From the NCBI RefSeq assembly GCF_001424485.1, contig NZ_LMQC01000019.1:372001-436000 (forward strand): a DNA stretch of 64,000 nt, written 5' to 3'. Positions 1 to 9,080 of the stretch are shown here, in pieces. The DNA comes from Modestobacter sp. Leaf380 (lineage in GTDB: Bacteria > Actinomycetota > Actinomycetes > Mycobacteriales > Geodermatophilaceae). A program made the translations under genes and the position numbers. Positions within the stretch are counted from its first letter, which is position 1. The number at the start of each line of letters is the position of its first letter. The notes beneath the pieces are model-generated. The model saw only the letters and a program-made list of their open reading frames with translations. It did not search any database and was not told the DNA's origin.

Positions 1-341
1 GCGGCCGAGCCCATGAGCAGCTTGCCGACCGCCGACCGCTTCTTCAGCCCGATGACCAGCAGCTCGGCCCCGGTCTCCTCGACCACCGCGGTGAGCTCCT
101 CGGAGACGTCCCGGCCGCGGACCGGCTGGCGCACCTCGGCGCGCACCCCGGAGGCGGTGAGCTCCTCGTGCAGGTCCAGCAGCGCCTGGCCCTGCAGGAA
201 GTCCGAGTCCACCAGGGCGTCCCCGCGGGAGCTGTTGACCACCACGAGCAGCGCGTCCCGGCGACGGGCCTCGACGAGAGCGTGGTCGAGCGCTGCGCGC
301 CCGCGGGCATTGGGGACGTACCCCACGACGACGACGGCCAT
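1..341 (-). CDS. Universal stress protein (UspA family), cut by the window edge
   Basis: The 113 visible residues begin MAVVVVGYVPNARGRAALDHA, the first beta strand and helix of a UspA fold. Near the break lies GLKKRSAVGKLLMGS, which matches the family ATP-binding pattern G-x2-G-x9-G-S in outline (the second Gly is not at the usual place). Family members are small cytoplasmic proteins that bind ATP and are induced by stress or starvation. The ATG at 341 is the only good start, and the C-terminal part lies outside the window. It is 18 nt downstream of tctA on the same strand, so it may be co-transcribed with the tct operon. Confidence 0.85.
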   Translation of the reverse strand, partial: MAVVVVGYVPNARGRAALDHALVEARRRDALLVVVNSSRGDALVDSDFLQGQALLDLHEELTASGVRAEVRQPVRGRDVSEELTAVVEETGAELLVIGLKKRSAVGKLLMGSA

Positions 342-358
342 GGCCTGATCCTCTCCCA

Positions 359-1918
359 TCACTGGTCCTTGCCCGACGTGACGCTGCGCTCGTCACGGTG
401 CTCCAGGTGCCCGTCGGCCTGGACCTCCTCAGGCGTGGCCCGCCGGCCCTTGACCAGGCGCAGCAGGAACGGCCCGACCAGCGCGAGCAGCGCCAGCAGC
501 AGCACGACGCGGCTGAACCAGGTGTCGACCAGCACGCCCAGGTCGCCGTCGCTGATGGCCAGCGCGCGACGCAGGTTGTTCTCCGCGATCGGGCCCAGGA
601 TCAGCCCGATGACCGCCGGGGCGACCGGCCAGCCGAAGCGCCGCATGACGAACCCGAGCAGGCCCAGCACCATGAGGATGACCAGGTCCAGCGGGTCGGC
701 GTTGACCGCGAAGGAGCCCAGCGAGGCGAAGACCAGGATGCCGGCGTACAGGTAGGGCCTGGGGATCTTCAGCAGCTTCACCCACACGCCGACCAGCGGC
801 AGGTTCAGCACCAGCAGCATGACGTTGCCGATGAACAACGAGGCGATCAGCGCCCAGACCAGCGGGCCCTCGGTGGTCAGCAGCGTCGGGCCGGGCTGGA
901 TGCCGTAGCCCTGGAACGCGGCCAGGATGATCGCCGCGGTGGCCGAGGTGGGCAGGCCCAGGGTCAGCAGCGGCACCAGCACACCCGCGGCGGCCGCGTT
1001 GTTGGCCGCCTCCGGCCCGGCGACGCCCTCGATGGCGCCCTTGCCGAACTCCTCGGGGTGCTTGGTGAGCTTGCGCTCGGTCGCGTAGGACAGGAACGTC
1101 GGGATCTCGGCGCCACCGGCGGGCAGCGCACCGAACGGGAACCCGAACGCCGTCCCGCGCAGCCAGGGCTTCCAGGACCGGGCGAAGTCCTGCTTGGTCA
1201 TCCAGCTGCCCTTGTGGTCGATGACCTGGACGGCGCCCTTGCGCAGCCGGCTGGCCACGAACAGCGACTCGCCCACCGCGAACAGCGCCACCGCGACCAC
1301 CACGACGTCGATGCCGTCGGACAGCTGCGGGATGCCCAGGGTGAACCGCTCCTGGCCGGTGATCACGTCGGTGCCGACCAGGCCCAGGTACAGCCCCAGG
1401 CACAGCGAGGCCAGCCCGCGCAGCGGGGAGGACCCCAGCACCGTGGCGACGGCGACGAAGGCGATGACGGCGAGGGCGAAGTAGTCCGCCGCGGTGATCC
1501 CGATGGCCAGGTCGACCACGGTCGGGGCCACCAGCGCCAGCAGCAGGGTGGCGATCGTGCCGGCCACGAAGGAGCCGATGGCGGCCGTGGCCAGGGCTGC
1601 CGAGCCCCGCCCGGCCTTGGCCATCTTGTTGCCCTCGAGCGCGGTCATGATCGAGCTGGACTCACCGGGGGTGTTCAGCAGGATCGACGTCGTCGACCCG
1701 CCGTACATGCCGCCGTAGTAGATCCCGGCGAACATGATCAGCGCCGCGGTCGGCTCCAGCACGTAGGTGGCCGGCAGCAGCAGCGCCACGGTCATCGCCG
1801 GGCCGATGCCCGGCAGCACGCCGACCGCCGTGCCCAGGACCACGCCCAGCAGCGCGAAGAGCAGGTTGACCGGCGTGATCGCGTCGGCGAACCCGCCCAG
1901 CAGTGCGTCGAAGCCCAT
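359..1918 (-). CDS. tctA: Tripartite tricarboxylate transporter, large permease TctA
   Basis: 519 residues, mostly hydrophobic, with about 12 membrane segments. It has the TctA signatures [17 protein letters not shown] near the N-terminus and [19 protein letters not shown] in the second half. TctA is the large membrane subunit of a secondary, ion-driven importer that takes substrate from a periplasmic-type binding protein. The track frame extends to a TTG at 1927, but the ATG at 1918 overlaps the tctB stop by one base (TGATG) and is preferred. Last tct gene of the tctC-tctB-tctA operon. Substrate (citrate or another carboxylate) cannot be read from sequence. Confidence 0.93.
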   Translation of the reverse strand: MGFDALLGGFADAITPVNLLFALLGVVLGTAVGVLPGIGPAMTVALLLPATYVLEPTAALIMFAGIYYGGMYGGSTTSILLNTPGESSSIMTALEGNKMAKAGRGSAALATAAIGSFVAGTIATLLLALVAPTVVDLAIGITAADYFALAVIAFVAVATVLGSSPLRGLASLCLGLYLGLVGTDVITGQERFTLGIPQLSDGIDVVVVAVALFAVGESLFVASRLRKGAVQVIDHKGSWMTKQDFARSWKPWLRGTAFGFPFGALPAGGAEIPTFLSYATERKLTKHPEEFGKGAIEGVAGPEAANNAAAAGVLVPLLTLGLPTSATAAIILAAFQGYGIQPGPTLLTTEGPLVWALIASLFIGNVMLLVLNLPLVGVWVKLLKIPRPYLYAGILVFASLGSFAVNADPLDLVILMVLGLLGFVMRRFGWPVAPAVIGLILGPIAENNLRRALAISDGDLGVLVDTWFSRVVLLLALLALVGPFLLRLVKGRRATPEEVQADGHLEHRDERSVTSGKDQ

Positions 1919-2529
1919 CAGAACCAACTCGTCACGAACTCGAGGACCGTGCCGCCGGGCAGCGCCACGTTGAGGGCCTTCACGAACACGACCCAGGCGA
2001 TGCAGCCCACGGCCAGGCCGATGAGGAAGGGCCGGACGATGCCGACCGCCCCCAGCGCCCAGGCGACCGCGGCGAACATCAGCGCCACCGCCAGCGGCCA
2101 GCCGATGACGTTGATCAGCAGCGCGTGGGCCAGGAAGGCCACCGCGATGACGGCGACGGCGCGCCAGTCGGTCGGGGCGTCGGGGTCGACGTCCTCGCTG
2201 TCGTCGGAGGCCGCCCGGTCACCGCGGAGCACCCGCAGGGCCAGCAGCGCACCGGTGGCCACGGTCAGCCCGCCCACCAGGTAGGGGAAGAACCGCGGGC
2301 CCAGGGTGTTCGTCGACCCCGGGACGGCGATCGCCCCGGCGTCGACCAGCAGGTAGACGCCCAGGGCGGCCAGCAGCAGGGCCAGCACCAGCTCGCCGGT
2401 GTTCCGGGCGGTGGTGCGGGGCTCGGTGCCCGCGCTCGCGTTCGCACCCGTGCTCACCGGCCCTGCTGGACGGTCCGTCTCGCTGGCGCTCACTGGCTCT
2501 GCTGGACGGTCCATCTCGCTGGCGCTCAC
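1918..2529 (-). CDS. tctB: Tripartite tricarboxylate transporter, small permease TctB
   Basis: 203 residues with four predicted membrane segments after a soluble N-terminal stretch. TctB is the poorly conserved small membrane subunit that partners TctA. The GTG start overlaps the tctC stop (GTGA), so translation is probably coupled. The first 24 codons are a 36-bp tandem duplication (see repeat feature), giving two further in-frame GTG codons at 2493 and 2457 that could also start. The hydrophobic core begins only after this tail, so the true N-terminus is uncertain. Confidence 0.85.
   Translation of the reverse strand: MSASEMDRPAEPVSASETDRPAGPVSTGANASAGTEPRTTARNTGELVLALLLAALGVYLLVDAGAIAVPGSTNTLGPRFFPYLVGGLTVATGALLALRVLRGDRAASDDSEDVDPDAPTDWRAVAVIAVAFLAHALLINVIGWPLAVALMFAAVAWALGAVGIVRPFLIGLAVGCIAWVVFVKALNVALPGGTVLEFVTSWF
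2458..2529 (-). repeat. 36-bp tandem duplication at the 5' end of tctB
   Basis: Two adjacent 36-bp units (2529-2494 and 2493-2458) encode [12 protein letters not shown] then [12 protein letters not shown], each starting with GTG. They differ at only a few bases, so the duplication looks recent. A third GTGAGC follows at 2457. Confidence 0.9.
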
Positions 2530-3509
2530 TGGATCAACCCGATCTCGGTCAGGACCTGGCGCACGCGGGTCTCCTCCTCGGCGAGGAAGTCGCCGTACTC
2601 GTCGCCGGTCATGAAGGTGTCCAGCCAGCCGTTGGTGTCCAGCGCCTCCGCCCACTCGTCGGTGTCGTGGGCCTCGGTGACCAGCGCGATCAGGTCCTCG
2701 CGGGCGCTGTCGCTCATGCCCGGCCGGGCCATCAGGCCGCGCCAGTTGGTGACCTCGACGTCGTAGCCGCTCTCCAGGATCGTGGGCACGTCGGGCACCT
2801 GGTTGGACCGCTCCGCGGTGGACACGGCGATGCCTCGCAGGTCACCGGACTGCACCTGCGGGCCGTAGTCGGCGGTGCCGGAGATGCCGGCCGCGACCTG
2901 GTTGCCCAGCAGCGCCGCCAGGGACTCCCCACCGCCGGAGTAGGCGATGTAGTTGACCTCGATCGGGTCGATGCCCACCGCCTGGGCCAGCAGCCCGGCG
3001 AGGATCTGGTCGGTGCCACCGGCCGAGCCGCCGGCGATCGGGGTGCCGCGGGGGTCCGCGGCCCAGCCCTGCACGAAGTCCTCGAGCGTCTCGTACGGCG
3101 ACTCCGCCGGGACGACGATCAGCTCGGTCTCGGCGATCAGCTGGGCGATCGGGGTGACGTCGGTGAGCCGGGTGGTCGAGTCGTTGGTGTCGATGGCCCC
3201 GACCATGACCAGGCCCATCATCATCAGCAGGGCGTCGTCGTCCTCACGGGCGAGCTGGCCCAGGCCGATGGTGCCGCCGGCGCCCTCGACGTTGAACACC
3301 TGCACGTTGCGGGCGACACCGGTCTGCTGGACGACCCGCTGCAGGGTGCGGGCGGTGGTGTCCCACCCGCCGCCCGGGCTGGCCGGGACCATCATGCGCA
3401 GGCGGGACAGGTCACCGGGTGAGACGACGGTGCCGGCACAGGCCGACAGGGCGGACAGGGCCGGCAGCGCGAGCGCTCCGGCGAGGAATCCTCTTCGGGT
3501 CAGCTGCAC
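2526..3509 (-). CDS. tctC: Tripartite tricarboxylate transporter binding lipoprotein TctC
   Basis: 327 residues. The N-terminus carries a twin Arg (LTRRGFLAG) and a lipobox LSAC with lipidated Cys24, so this is an exported, membrane-anchored binding protein, possibly Tat-exported. The TctC/Bug core follows, with PASPGGGWDTTARTLQ (ligand-loop region) and GGTIGLGQLAREDDD. Bug proteins deliver carboxylates to TctAB. First gene of the operon. It has a plausible promoter immediately upstream, with a 14-bp inverted repeat at 3603-3616 further up. Confidence 0.93.
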   Translation of the reverse strand: MQLTRRGFLAGALALPALSALSACAGTVVSPGDLSRLRMMVPASPGGGWDTTARTLQRVVQQTGVARNVQVFNVEGAGGTIGLGQLAREDDDALLMMMGLVMVGAIDTNDSTTRLTDVTPIAQLIAETELIVVPAESPYETLEDFVQGWAADPRGTPIAGGSAGGTDQILAGLLAQAVGIDPIEVNYIAYSGGGESLAALLGNQVAAGISGTADYGPQVQSGDLRGIAVSTAERSNQVPDVPTILESGYDVEVTNWRGLMARPGMSDSAREDLIALVTEAHDTDEWAEALDTNGWLDTFMTGDEYGDFLAEEETRVRQVLTEIGLIQ

Positions 3510-3555
3510 GGGAGGTGCACCCCCGACGCTGGGGAGACGGCGATCACGTCACGGG

Positions 3556-3584
3556 ACGCTAGGGGTGCGCGCGACCCACGTCAC
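3556..3584 (-). promoter_or_regulatory. Probable tctC promoter
   Basis: On the minus strand GTGACG (3584-3579), a 17-bp spacer and TAGCGT (3561-3556) form a -35/-10 pair upstream of tctC. TGACGTG recurs downstream at about 3545-3551. An inverted repeat TGGTTACACAACCA lies at 3603-3616 and could be a regulator site or the end of the neighbouring gene's leader. Inferred from pattern only. Confidence 0.4.
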
Positions 3585-3635
3585 ACGATCGGCGCTGTCC
3601 CTTGGTTACACAACCACCGCACAGCGGGCCCGGGC

Positions 3636-4232
3636 TCAGTCCAGCCAGGTCAGCAGCGGGTCCCGGACGACGTCGGCGAGGCGGGCGTAGCCGGCGGCCA
3701 GCGGGTGCACGCCGTCCCCGGCGCGGACCGAGGAGGCCCAGGTGTCGTCGTCGGCGAGCCCGGCGGCGACGTCGACGAAGGGCACCGAGCACTCCTCGCA
3801 CACCTGCGCCATCCCCAGCGACAGGTCGATCGCGCGGGCGGTCTGCGCCGGGTCCAGCGAGGGCGGCGGGCCGACCACGAAGGTGGCCCAGCCGGAGGCC
3901 CAGGCGTCGTCGAGCAGGTCGGTGAGGACGGCGAGGGTGCGCTCGTGCGGCACCCGCGGCCGACCGGCGGGCGCCGAGACGTCGTTGGCCCCGAAGGACA
4001 GCACCACCCGCCGGTCGTCGCCGTCGCGCAACCGGGCGGCGACCTCGTCGTGGAAGCGGCGCGCCACGTCCAGCGAGGTCTCCCGGCGGACGCCTAGCTC
4101 GTAGGCGGTCAGCGCCGTCCCGCTCGCCCGGGCCTCCGCGACCAACGGCCGCACCCACCCCGACCCGGTCTCGTCCCCGGTGCCGGCGGTGAAGGAGTCG
4201 CCGACGAAGCACACGCGCAGGTCCCTGGCCAC
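3636..4232 (-). CDS. SGNH/GDSL-type hydrolase
   Basis: 198 residues with the four SGNH blocks in order: block I CFVGDSFTAGTG (nucleophile Ser), block II in ELGVRRETS, block III LSFGANDVSAP (oxyanion Asn) and block V DGVHPLAAGY (catalytic Asp and His). There is no signal peptide, so it is probably cytoplasmic. Family members hydrolyse acyl esters of lipids, sugars or small molecules, and the substrate here is unknown. The GTG at 4232 is chosen because the GDS block starts nine residues later and CAGACT sits exactly 6 nt upstream, as expected for a leaderless start. Confidence 0.88.
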   Translation of the reverse strand: MARDLRVCFVGDSFTAGTGDETGSGWVRPLVAEARASGTALTAYELGVRRETSLDVARRFHDEVAARLRDGDDRRVVLSFGANDVSAPAGRPRVPHERTLAVLTDLLDDAWASGWATFVVGPPPSLDPAQTARAIDLSLGMAQVCEECSVPFVDVAAGLADDDTWASSVRAGDGVHPLAAGYARLADVVRDPLLTWLD

Positions 4233-4275
4233 GCGCGCAGTCTGCCGCCTCCCCGTGACGGTGAGGTGACGCGCT

Positions 4276-4320
4276 GCTGCGGGCTCAGAGCGCTGCGGGC
4301 TCGGAGGCGCTGCGGGCTCA
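4276..4320. repeat. Three tandem copies of a 16-17 bp repeat
   Basis: GCTGCGGGCTCAGAGC-type units begin at 4276, 4292 and 4309, between the SGNH hydrolase start and the end of otsB. The third unit overlaps the otsB stop codon. No obvious secondary structure or function. Confidence 0.75.
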
Positions 4321-5067
4321 GACGGCCAGGGCAGTCGCGAGCCGCTCCAGCAGGGCCCGCACGGAGTCCAGGTCGGCGACCCGGTGCTGCGCGGCCGTCG
4401 TCCCGGCGCCGACCTTGACCGTGACGTCCTCCCGGCCCAGGGCGGTGAAGGCGTCCTCGTCGGTGACGTCGTCGCCCAGGTAGAGGACGGCGTCGGCGCC
4501 CAGCTCGTCGCGCAGCCGGACCAGCGCGGTGCCCTTGTCGGCCGCGGTGAGCGCCAGCTCCATGACGTCCTTGCCGGGCTTGCGGGTGACCTCGGGCTCG
4601 GCGGCCGCGTCCGCGGCGGCCAGCAGCGCGCCGGCCGCGTCCCGGTCGGGAACCGTGCGCACGTGCACGGCGACGGCGGCCGGCTTGACCTCCAGCCGCG
4701 CCCCGGGCACGCCCTCCACCAGCGGTCCGACAGCCGCGACCAGCCGGTCCCGCGCGGCCAGCACCGCAGGGTCCAGGTCGCCGTCGAACTCGGCGCCGTG
4801 GCTGCCCACCCACCGGTAGGGGCCGGTGAAGCCGCTGGTGGCCCGCAGGTCGGCGACGCCGCGGCCGCTGACCAGCGCGACGGTGACACCCTCCGCGCCG
4901 GCCAGGCGGGTCAGCAGGTCCGCCGCCCACGGCTCGGGGCCGGCGGCCTGCGGGTCGTCGGCCAGCGCGGACAGCACGCCGTCGTAGTCGCTGGCCAGCA
5001 GCAGCGGTCGCCGCAGGGCCAGCACGTCCAGCGCGTCCTCCAGGTGGAGCCCCAGCTCGGTGGTCAC
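4318..5067 (-). CDS. otsB: Trehalose-6-phosphate phosphatase
   Basis: 249 residues, HAD superfamily. Motif I is SDYDGVL, with nucleophile Asp27 and acid/base Asp29. Other motifs are [16 protein letters not shown] (motif III Lys) and [12 protein letters not shown] (motif IV acidic residues). It removes phosphate from trehalose-6-phosphate to give trehalose, a compatible solute important in desiccation and osmotic stress. The GTG start overlaps the otsA stop (GTGA), so the two-step pathway is translationally coupled. Length is normal for bacterial OtsB. Confidence 0.95.
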   Translation of the reverse strand: MTTELGLHLEDALDVLALRRPLLLASDYDGVLSALADDPQAAGPEPWAADLLTRLAGAEGVTVALVSGRGVADLRATSGFTGPYRWVGSHGAEFDGDLDPAVLAARDRLVAAVGPLVEGVPGARLEVKPAAVAVHVRTVPDRDAAGALLAAADAAAEPEVTRKPGKDVMELALTAADKGTALVRLRDELGADAVLYLGDDVTDEDAFTALGREDVTVKVGAGTTAAQHRVADLDSVRALLERLATALAV

Positions 5068-6467
5068 GCCTGCGCCTCCAGGGCGTCGAAGAAGGAGTTC
5101 GCCCAGTGGTCCAGGTCGTGCTTGAGCAGGTACCGGCGCATCGCCTTCATGGCCTTGGCCGACTCGGCGGGGTCGGCCCGCAGCGCGCGCAGCAGCGCCT
5201 TCTTCACGCCGTCCTTGTCGTGCGGGTTGACCAGGTAGGCCTGCTTGAGCTCGGCGGCGGCCCCGGCGAACTCGCTGAGCACCAGGGTGCCGGCGTTGTC
5301 GCTGCGGGCGGCGACGTACTCCTTGGCGACCAGGTTCATGCCGTCCCGGTACGGCGTCACCAGCATGACGTCGGCGGCCCGGTACAGGGCGGCGAGCTCC
5401 TCGCGCGGCATCGACTGGTTGAAGTAGTGCACGGCCGGCCCCGACGTGGAGCCGAAGACGCCGTTGATGTGGCCGACCTGCTGCTCGATCGTCTCGCGCA
5501 TCGTCACGTAGTGCTCGACCCGCTCACGGCTGGGCGTGGCCACCTGCATGAAGACCGTGGACGGCGCCTCGACCTGCTCGTCCTCCAGCAGCTCCAGGAA
5601 GACCTCGAGCCGGACGCTGATCCCCTTGGTGTAGTCCAGCCGGTCGACCCCCAGCACCATCTTCTCGGGGTTGCCGAGCTCTCGGCGGATCTCTGCGGCC
5701 CGCTCCAGCACCGCCGGCGTGCGGGCCAGCTCGTCGAACGCGGCGACGTCGATGGAGATCGGGAAGGCCCGGGCGGTGACGGTGCGCCCGTCGTAGTCGA
5801 TCGTGCTGCCGCGGGTGGGCAGGTCGTGCAGCCGCTTGGCCAGCTGGACGAAGTTGGTGGCTGCGGCCGGCATCTGGAAGCCGATCAGGTCCGCGCCCAG
5901 CAGGCCCTCGACGATCGCGTTGCGCCACGGCAGCTGGGTGAACAGCTCGTAGGGCGGGAACGGGATGTGCAGGAAGAACCCGATCGTCAGGTCCGGGCGC
6001 AGCTGGCGCAGCATCGCCGGGACCAGCTGCAGCTGGTAGTCGTGCACCCAGACGATCGCGCCCTCGGCGGCGACCTCGGCGGCCTTCTCGGCGAACCGGC
6101 GGTTGACCTGCACGTAGCTGTTCCACCAGGTCCGGTGGTACTCCGGCTTCTCGACCACGTCGTGGTACAGCGGCCACAACGAGGCGTTGGAGAAGCCCTC
6201 GTAGTACTGGTCGACGTCGTCCTCGCTCAGCGCGACCGGGACCAGCTGCATCCCACCGGACTCGAAGGGCTCGGGAGCGTCACCGGAGGACCCCGACCAG
6301 CCCACCCACGCACCACCGCGCCCGGCCACGAACGGCTCCAGGGCGGTGACCAGGCCGCCGGGGCTGCGGGTCCAGCTGACCGACCCGTCCGGGGCCACCA
6401 CCTGGTCCACGGGCAGCCGGTTGGCGACGACGACGACGGGGCTCTCGGACTTCTGCTCAGCTGCCAT
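5064..6467 (-). CDS. otsA: Trehalose-6-phosphate synthase (GT20)
   Basis: 467 residues. It joins glucose from UDP- or GDP-glucose to glucose-6-phosphate. GT20 motifs are visible: ANRLPVD and SPGGLV near the N-terminus, [38 protein letters not shown] (nucleotide-sugar/phosphate site) and [17 protein letters not shown] near the C-terminus. It is the first gene of otsA-otsB. TAGGGT lies at 6483-6478, ten bases before the ATG, and may be the -10 of a very short leader. Confidence 0.96.
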   Translation of the reverse strand: MAAEQKSESPVVVVANRLPVDQVVAPDGSVSWTRSPGGLVTALEPFVAGRGGAWVGWSGSSGDAPEPFESGGMQLVPVALSEDDVDQYYEGFSNASLWPLYHDVVEKPEYHRTWWNSYVQVNRRFAEKAAEVAAEGAIVWVHDYQLQLVPAMLRQLRPDLTIGFFLHIPFPPYELFTQLPWRNAIVEGLLGADLIGFQMPAAATNFVQLAKRLHDLPTRGSTIDYDGRTVTARAFPISIDVAAFDELARTPAVLERAAEIRRELGNPEKMVLGVDRLDYTKGISVRLEVFLELLEDEQVEAPSTVFMQVATPSRERVEHYVTMRETIEQQVGHINGVFGSTSGPAVHYFNQSMPREELAALYRAADVMLVTPYRDGMNLVAKEYVAARSDNAGTLVLSEFAGAAAELKQAYLVNPHDKDGVKKALLRALRADPAESAKAMKAMRRYLLKHDLDHWANSFFDALEAQA

Positions 6468-6507
6468 ACCGACCCCGACCCTACTGAGCGCCCGCGTCGG
6501 TCGCAGG

Positions 6508-6861
6508 TCAGCGGACGATCACGTACCCGATCGTCGCCGCACCGACGCCCAGCAGCAACGAGCCGGTCAGGTACACCAGCGCCCGGCCGACCCGCCGTCC
6601 CTCCACCAGCCGGACGACGTCGTACCCGTAGGTGGAGAAGGTGGTGAGCGTCCCGCAGAAGCCGACGCCGACCAGTGCCACCACCGCGGGGGACAGGTCC
6701 CGCGCGCCGACGACGAGGCCCAGCACCAGGCTGCCCACGACGTTCACGACCAGGATCCCCACGACGCTGCCCGCGCCCCGCCACCGCACGGCCAGCCGGT
6801 CCGCGGCGAGCCGGACCGGGGCACCGACCAGCGCGCCCAGCACCACCCACAGCGCCGTCAC
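6508..6861 (-). CDS. crcB: CrcB/Fluc fluoride channel subunit 1
   Basis: 117 residues with four membrane segments. Fluc motifs include [12 protein letters not shown] (conserved Asn) and [15 protein letters not shown] (the G-x-x-TFSTF region lining the pore). Fluc proteins export toxic fluoride as antiparallel dimers. The GTG start overlaps the stop of the second crcB (GTGA). Two adjacent, different crcB genes imply a heterodimeric channel, as is common in Gram-positive bacteria. Confidence 0.93.
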   Translation of the reverse strand: MTALWVVLGALVGAPVRLAADRLAVRWRGAGSVVGILVVNVVGSLVLGLVVGARDLSPAVVALVGVGFCGTLTTFSTYGYDVVRLVEGRRVGRALVYLTGSLLLGVGAATIGYVIVR

Positions 6862-7271
6862 GACCGGCCCTCCCCGGCCTCCGCCACACCGGGACGACCG
6901 ACCGCCGCCCGCCCCAGGACCAGCCCGACCACCACGGCCGCCAGCCCGCCCACCACGCTGACCAGCAGGTACCCGAGCGCCACCGGCCAGCGGCCGGCGT
7001 CGGCGAGCTGGACGGCGTCGACGGCCAGGGCGGAGAACGTCGTGTAGCCGCCGAGCACCCCGGTCGCCAGGAACGGCCGCAGCCACGGGTGCCCCGGCGC
7101 CCGGGCCAGCAGCACCGCCAGCAGCAGGCCGATGAGCAGGCAGCCGGTCACGTTCACCGTCACGGTCGCCCACGGCCAGGCGCCCGGACCGTGCGGCAGC
7201 CCGCGCCCCACCGCCCACCGGGCCAGCGCCCCCAGGGCACCGCCGGCGGCCACCACCCCGTAGGTCCGCAC
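6858..7271 (-). CDS. crcB: CrcB/Fluc fluoride channel subunit 2
   Basis: 137 residues if started at the GTG at 7271 (MRTYGVVAAGGALGALARW, the usual CrcB N-terminus). It has four membrane segments, with VTVNVTGCLLIGLL and LGGYTTFSALAVD as the pore motifs. An in-frame ATG at 7316 would add 15 residues but lies inside a hairpin element that is also found at 51.4 kb, so the shorter form is preferred. Likely partner of the downstream crcB. No fluoride riboswitch was recognised upstream. Confidence 0.88.
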   Translation of the reverse strand: MRTYGVVAAGGALGALARWAVGRGLPHGPGAWPWATVTVNVTGCLLIGLLLAVLLARAPGHPWLRPFLATGVLGGYTTFSALAVDAVQLADAGRWPVALGYLLVSVVGGLAAVVVGLVLGRAAVGRPGVAEAGEGRS

Positions 7272-7311
7272 GGTGCGGCAGCATGCCACCGAGGAGCCCG
7301 CGCCCCGCTTC

Positions 7312-7370
7312 GGCATGGGATCCCCCGCATACCGCTGGACGCGCGCGCCGTATGCGAGGGATCCCATGCC
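7312..7370. repeat. 59-bp hairpin element, copy 1
   Basis: Two 21-nt arms (7312-7332 and 7350-7370), each starting or ending GGCATGGGATCCC / GGGATCCCATGCC, flank a 17-nt loop. The arms contain one mismatch, which is a G-U pair in minus-strand RNA. This copy lies in the divergent gap between crcB and the CoA-transferase. Copy 2 at 51431-51489 has identical arms, the same mismatch and a different loop of the same length. Confidence 0.9.
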
Positions 7371-7410
7371 GGGGCGAGGCGGGGCGACACCGCGAGGAGA
7401 GGACGGCACC

Positions 7411-8511
7411 GTGGCCGGACCGTTGCAGGGAGTACGCGTCGTGGAGTTCGCCGGGCTGGGCCCGGGCCCGTTCTGCGGGATGCTGCTGGCCGACCTGGGC
7501 GCCGACGTCGTCCGGATCGACCGGCGCAGCGCCTCGACCGGGCTGGTCGGTTCGATGGGGGCGACGTCGCTGCTGGACCGCGGCAAGCGCTCGATCGCCC
7601 TGGACCTCAAGGACGACGCCGACCTGACCGTCGTCCGGGCGCTGGTGGAGCGGGCCGACGTGCTGCTGGAGGGCTTCCGGCCCGGCGTCATGGAGCGGCT
7701 GGGCCTGGGCCCGGAGCCGGCGCACGCGCTGAACCCGCGGCTGGTCTACGGCCGGATGACCGGCTGGGGCCAGACCGGCCCGCTGGCGCACAGCGCCGGG
7801 CACGACATCGGCTACATCGCGCTCACCGGCGCACTGGGCGCCTCCGGGCGGCCCGACGAGCGACCGGCTCCGCCGGTCAACCTGCTCGGCGACTTCGGCG
7901 GTGGCGGGGTCTTCCTGGCCCTGGGCGTCGTCGCCGGCGTCCTGCACGCCCGGACGACGGGGCAGGGCCAGGTCGTGGACGCCGCCATCGTCGACGGCAC
8001 CGCCGTCCTCACCACGATGCTGCACGGGATGCTGGACACCGGGGCGTGGACCGACGCCCGCGGGGTGAACCTGCTCGACACCGGGGCGCCGTTCTACGAC
8101 GTGTACCGCTGCGCCGACGGGCAGTTCCTGGCCGTCGGCGCGCTGGAGGAGCAGTTCTACGCCGCGCTGCTCACCGGTCTGGGCCTGGCCGACGACGCCA
8201 CGCTGCCCGACCGGGCGGACCCGGCCGCCTGGCCGGCGCTGCGTGAGCGCTTCACCGAGGTCTTCGCCGGCCGGACCCGGGACGAGTGGTGGCGGGTGTT
8301 CGCCGGCACGGACGCGTGCGTGGCGCCGGTCTGGTCACTGCTGGAGGCCACCGCGGACGAGCACAACCGGGAGCGCGGGGTGTTCGTCGAGGTGGAGGGC
8401 CGGGTGCAGCCCGCCGTCGCCCCGCGGTTCTCGGCGACCCCGGGGTCGGTGGGGTCGATCCCGGCCGTGGGCGAGCACGACGCCGAGGTCCGGGCCGAGC
8501 TGGGCCTGTGA
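7411..8511 (+). CDS. Class III CoA-transferase / alpha-methylacyl-CoA racemase family (CaiB-BaiF)
   Basis: 366 residues. N-terminal PLQGVRVVEFAGLGPGPFCGMLLADLG is typical of the family, with ADVVRID, DRGKRSIALDLK, EGFRPGVMERLGLG and GHDIGYIALTG (catalytic-region Asp of racemases) following. It closely resembles alpha-methylacyl-CoA racemases, which epimerise 2-methylacyl-CoAs from branched fatty acids or sterols; a CoA-transferase role is the alternative. GTG 7411 has a good Shine-Dalgarno (AGGAGAGGA). Stands alone, convergent with the peroxiredoxin gene. Confidence 0.9.
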   Translation: MAGPLQGVRVVEFAGLGPGPFCGMLLADLGADVVRIDRRSASTGLVGSMGATSLLDRGKRSIALDLKDDADLTVVRALVERADVLLEGFRPGVMERLGLGPEPAHALNPRLVYGRMTGWGQTGPLAHSAGHDIGYIALTGALGASGRPDERPAPPVNLLGDFGGGGVFLALGVVAGVLHARTTGQGQVVDAAIVDGTAVLTTMLHGMLDTGAWTDARGVNLLDTGAPFYDVYRCADGQFLAVGALEEQFYAALLTGLGLADDATLPDRADPAAWPALRERFTEVFAGRTRDEWWRVFAGTDACVAPVWSLLEATADEHNRERGVFVEVEGRVQPAVAPRFSATPGSVGSIPAVGEHDAEVRAELGL

Positions 8512-8518
8512 GGGGACA

Positions 8519-8553
8519 CCTGCCGGGCGGCGGATCGGCCACCGCCCGGCAGG
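8519..8553. terminator. Bidirectional terminator hairpin
   Basis: CCTGCCGGGCGG (8519-8530) pairs perfectly with CCGCCCGGCAGG (8542-8553) around an 11-nt loop, between convergent genes. There is no clear U-tract, as is usual in GC-rich actinobacteria. Confidence 0.7.
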
Positions 8554-8569
8554 GGGTCTCGCGTCGGCC

Positions 8570-9019
8570 TCAGGCGGGGGAGAGGGCGGCCAGCGCCTTG
8601 TCCGCGTGCTTGCCGAACCGGAACTCGCTCTTGAAGACGTCGCGGACCAGTCCGTCGGTCCCGATCACGTAGGTGTGCCGCTTGACCGGCGCCGCGGTCA
8701 TGTTCCGCTTGGTGCCGTAGGCCTCGCAGACCGCGCCGTCGACGTCGGCCAGCAGCGGGTAGTCGAAGCCGTTGCCCTCGGCGAAGGCCTTCTGCTTCTC
8801 CACGGAGTCCCGGCTGACGCCGATGCGCTGGGCGCCGACGGCAGCGAAGCGGGAGGCCTCGTCGCGCACGGTGCACATCTCGGTGGTGCAGCCCGAGGAG
8901 GACGCCAGCGGGTAGAAGAAGAGCACCACCGGGCCGTCGGCCAGCATCGTGGACAACCGCCGGGGCGTGCCGTCCTGGTCGGGCAGCTCGAAATCAGGGG
9001 CCACGTCACCGCGCTTCAT
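8570..9019 (-). CDS. bcp: Thiol peroxidase, BCP/PrxQ family
   Basis: 149 residues. It starts MKRGDVAPDFELPDQDG and has YPLASSSGCTTEMCTVRDE, which contains the peroxidatic Cys of GCTTEMC and a nearby Cys five residues later that acts as resolving Cys in many BCPs. It reduces hydrogen and organic peroxides using thioredoxin-type donors. ATG 9019 is the natural start. A parS-like palindrome lies 35 bp upstream. Confidence 0.92.
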   Translation of the reverse strand: MKRGDVAPDFELPDQDGTPRRLSTMLADGPVVLFFYPLASSSGCTTEMCTVRDEASRFAAVGAQRIGVSRDSVEKQKAFAEGNGFDYPLLADVDGAVCEAYGTKRNMTAAPVKRHTYVIGTDGLVRDVFKSEFRFGKHADKALAALSPA

Positions 9020-9053
9020 GTCCGGTGTTCGTGCCCGGGCCGAGATCGGTTCA

Positions 9054-9069
9054 GGTTCCACGTGGAACC
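9054..9069. other. parS-like ParB binding site 1
   Basis: GGTTCCACGTGGAACC is a perfect 16-bp palindrome matching the general bacterial parS pattern GTTnCACGTGnAAC. It lies between bcp and the PaaX-type gene. Confidence 0.65.
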
Positions 9070-9080
9070 GCTGTGCGCGG

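Noticed and set aside
7272-7410. Fluoride riboswitch upstream of crcB
   Set aside because: The gap contains the 59-bp hairpin element but not the conserved crcB-motif core.
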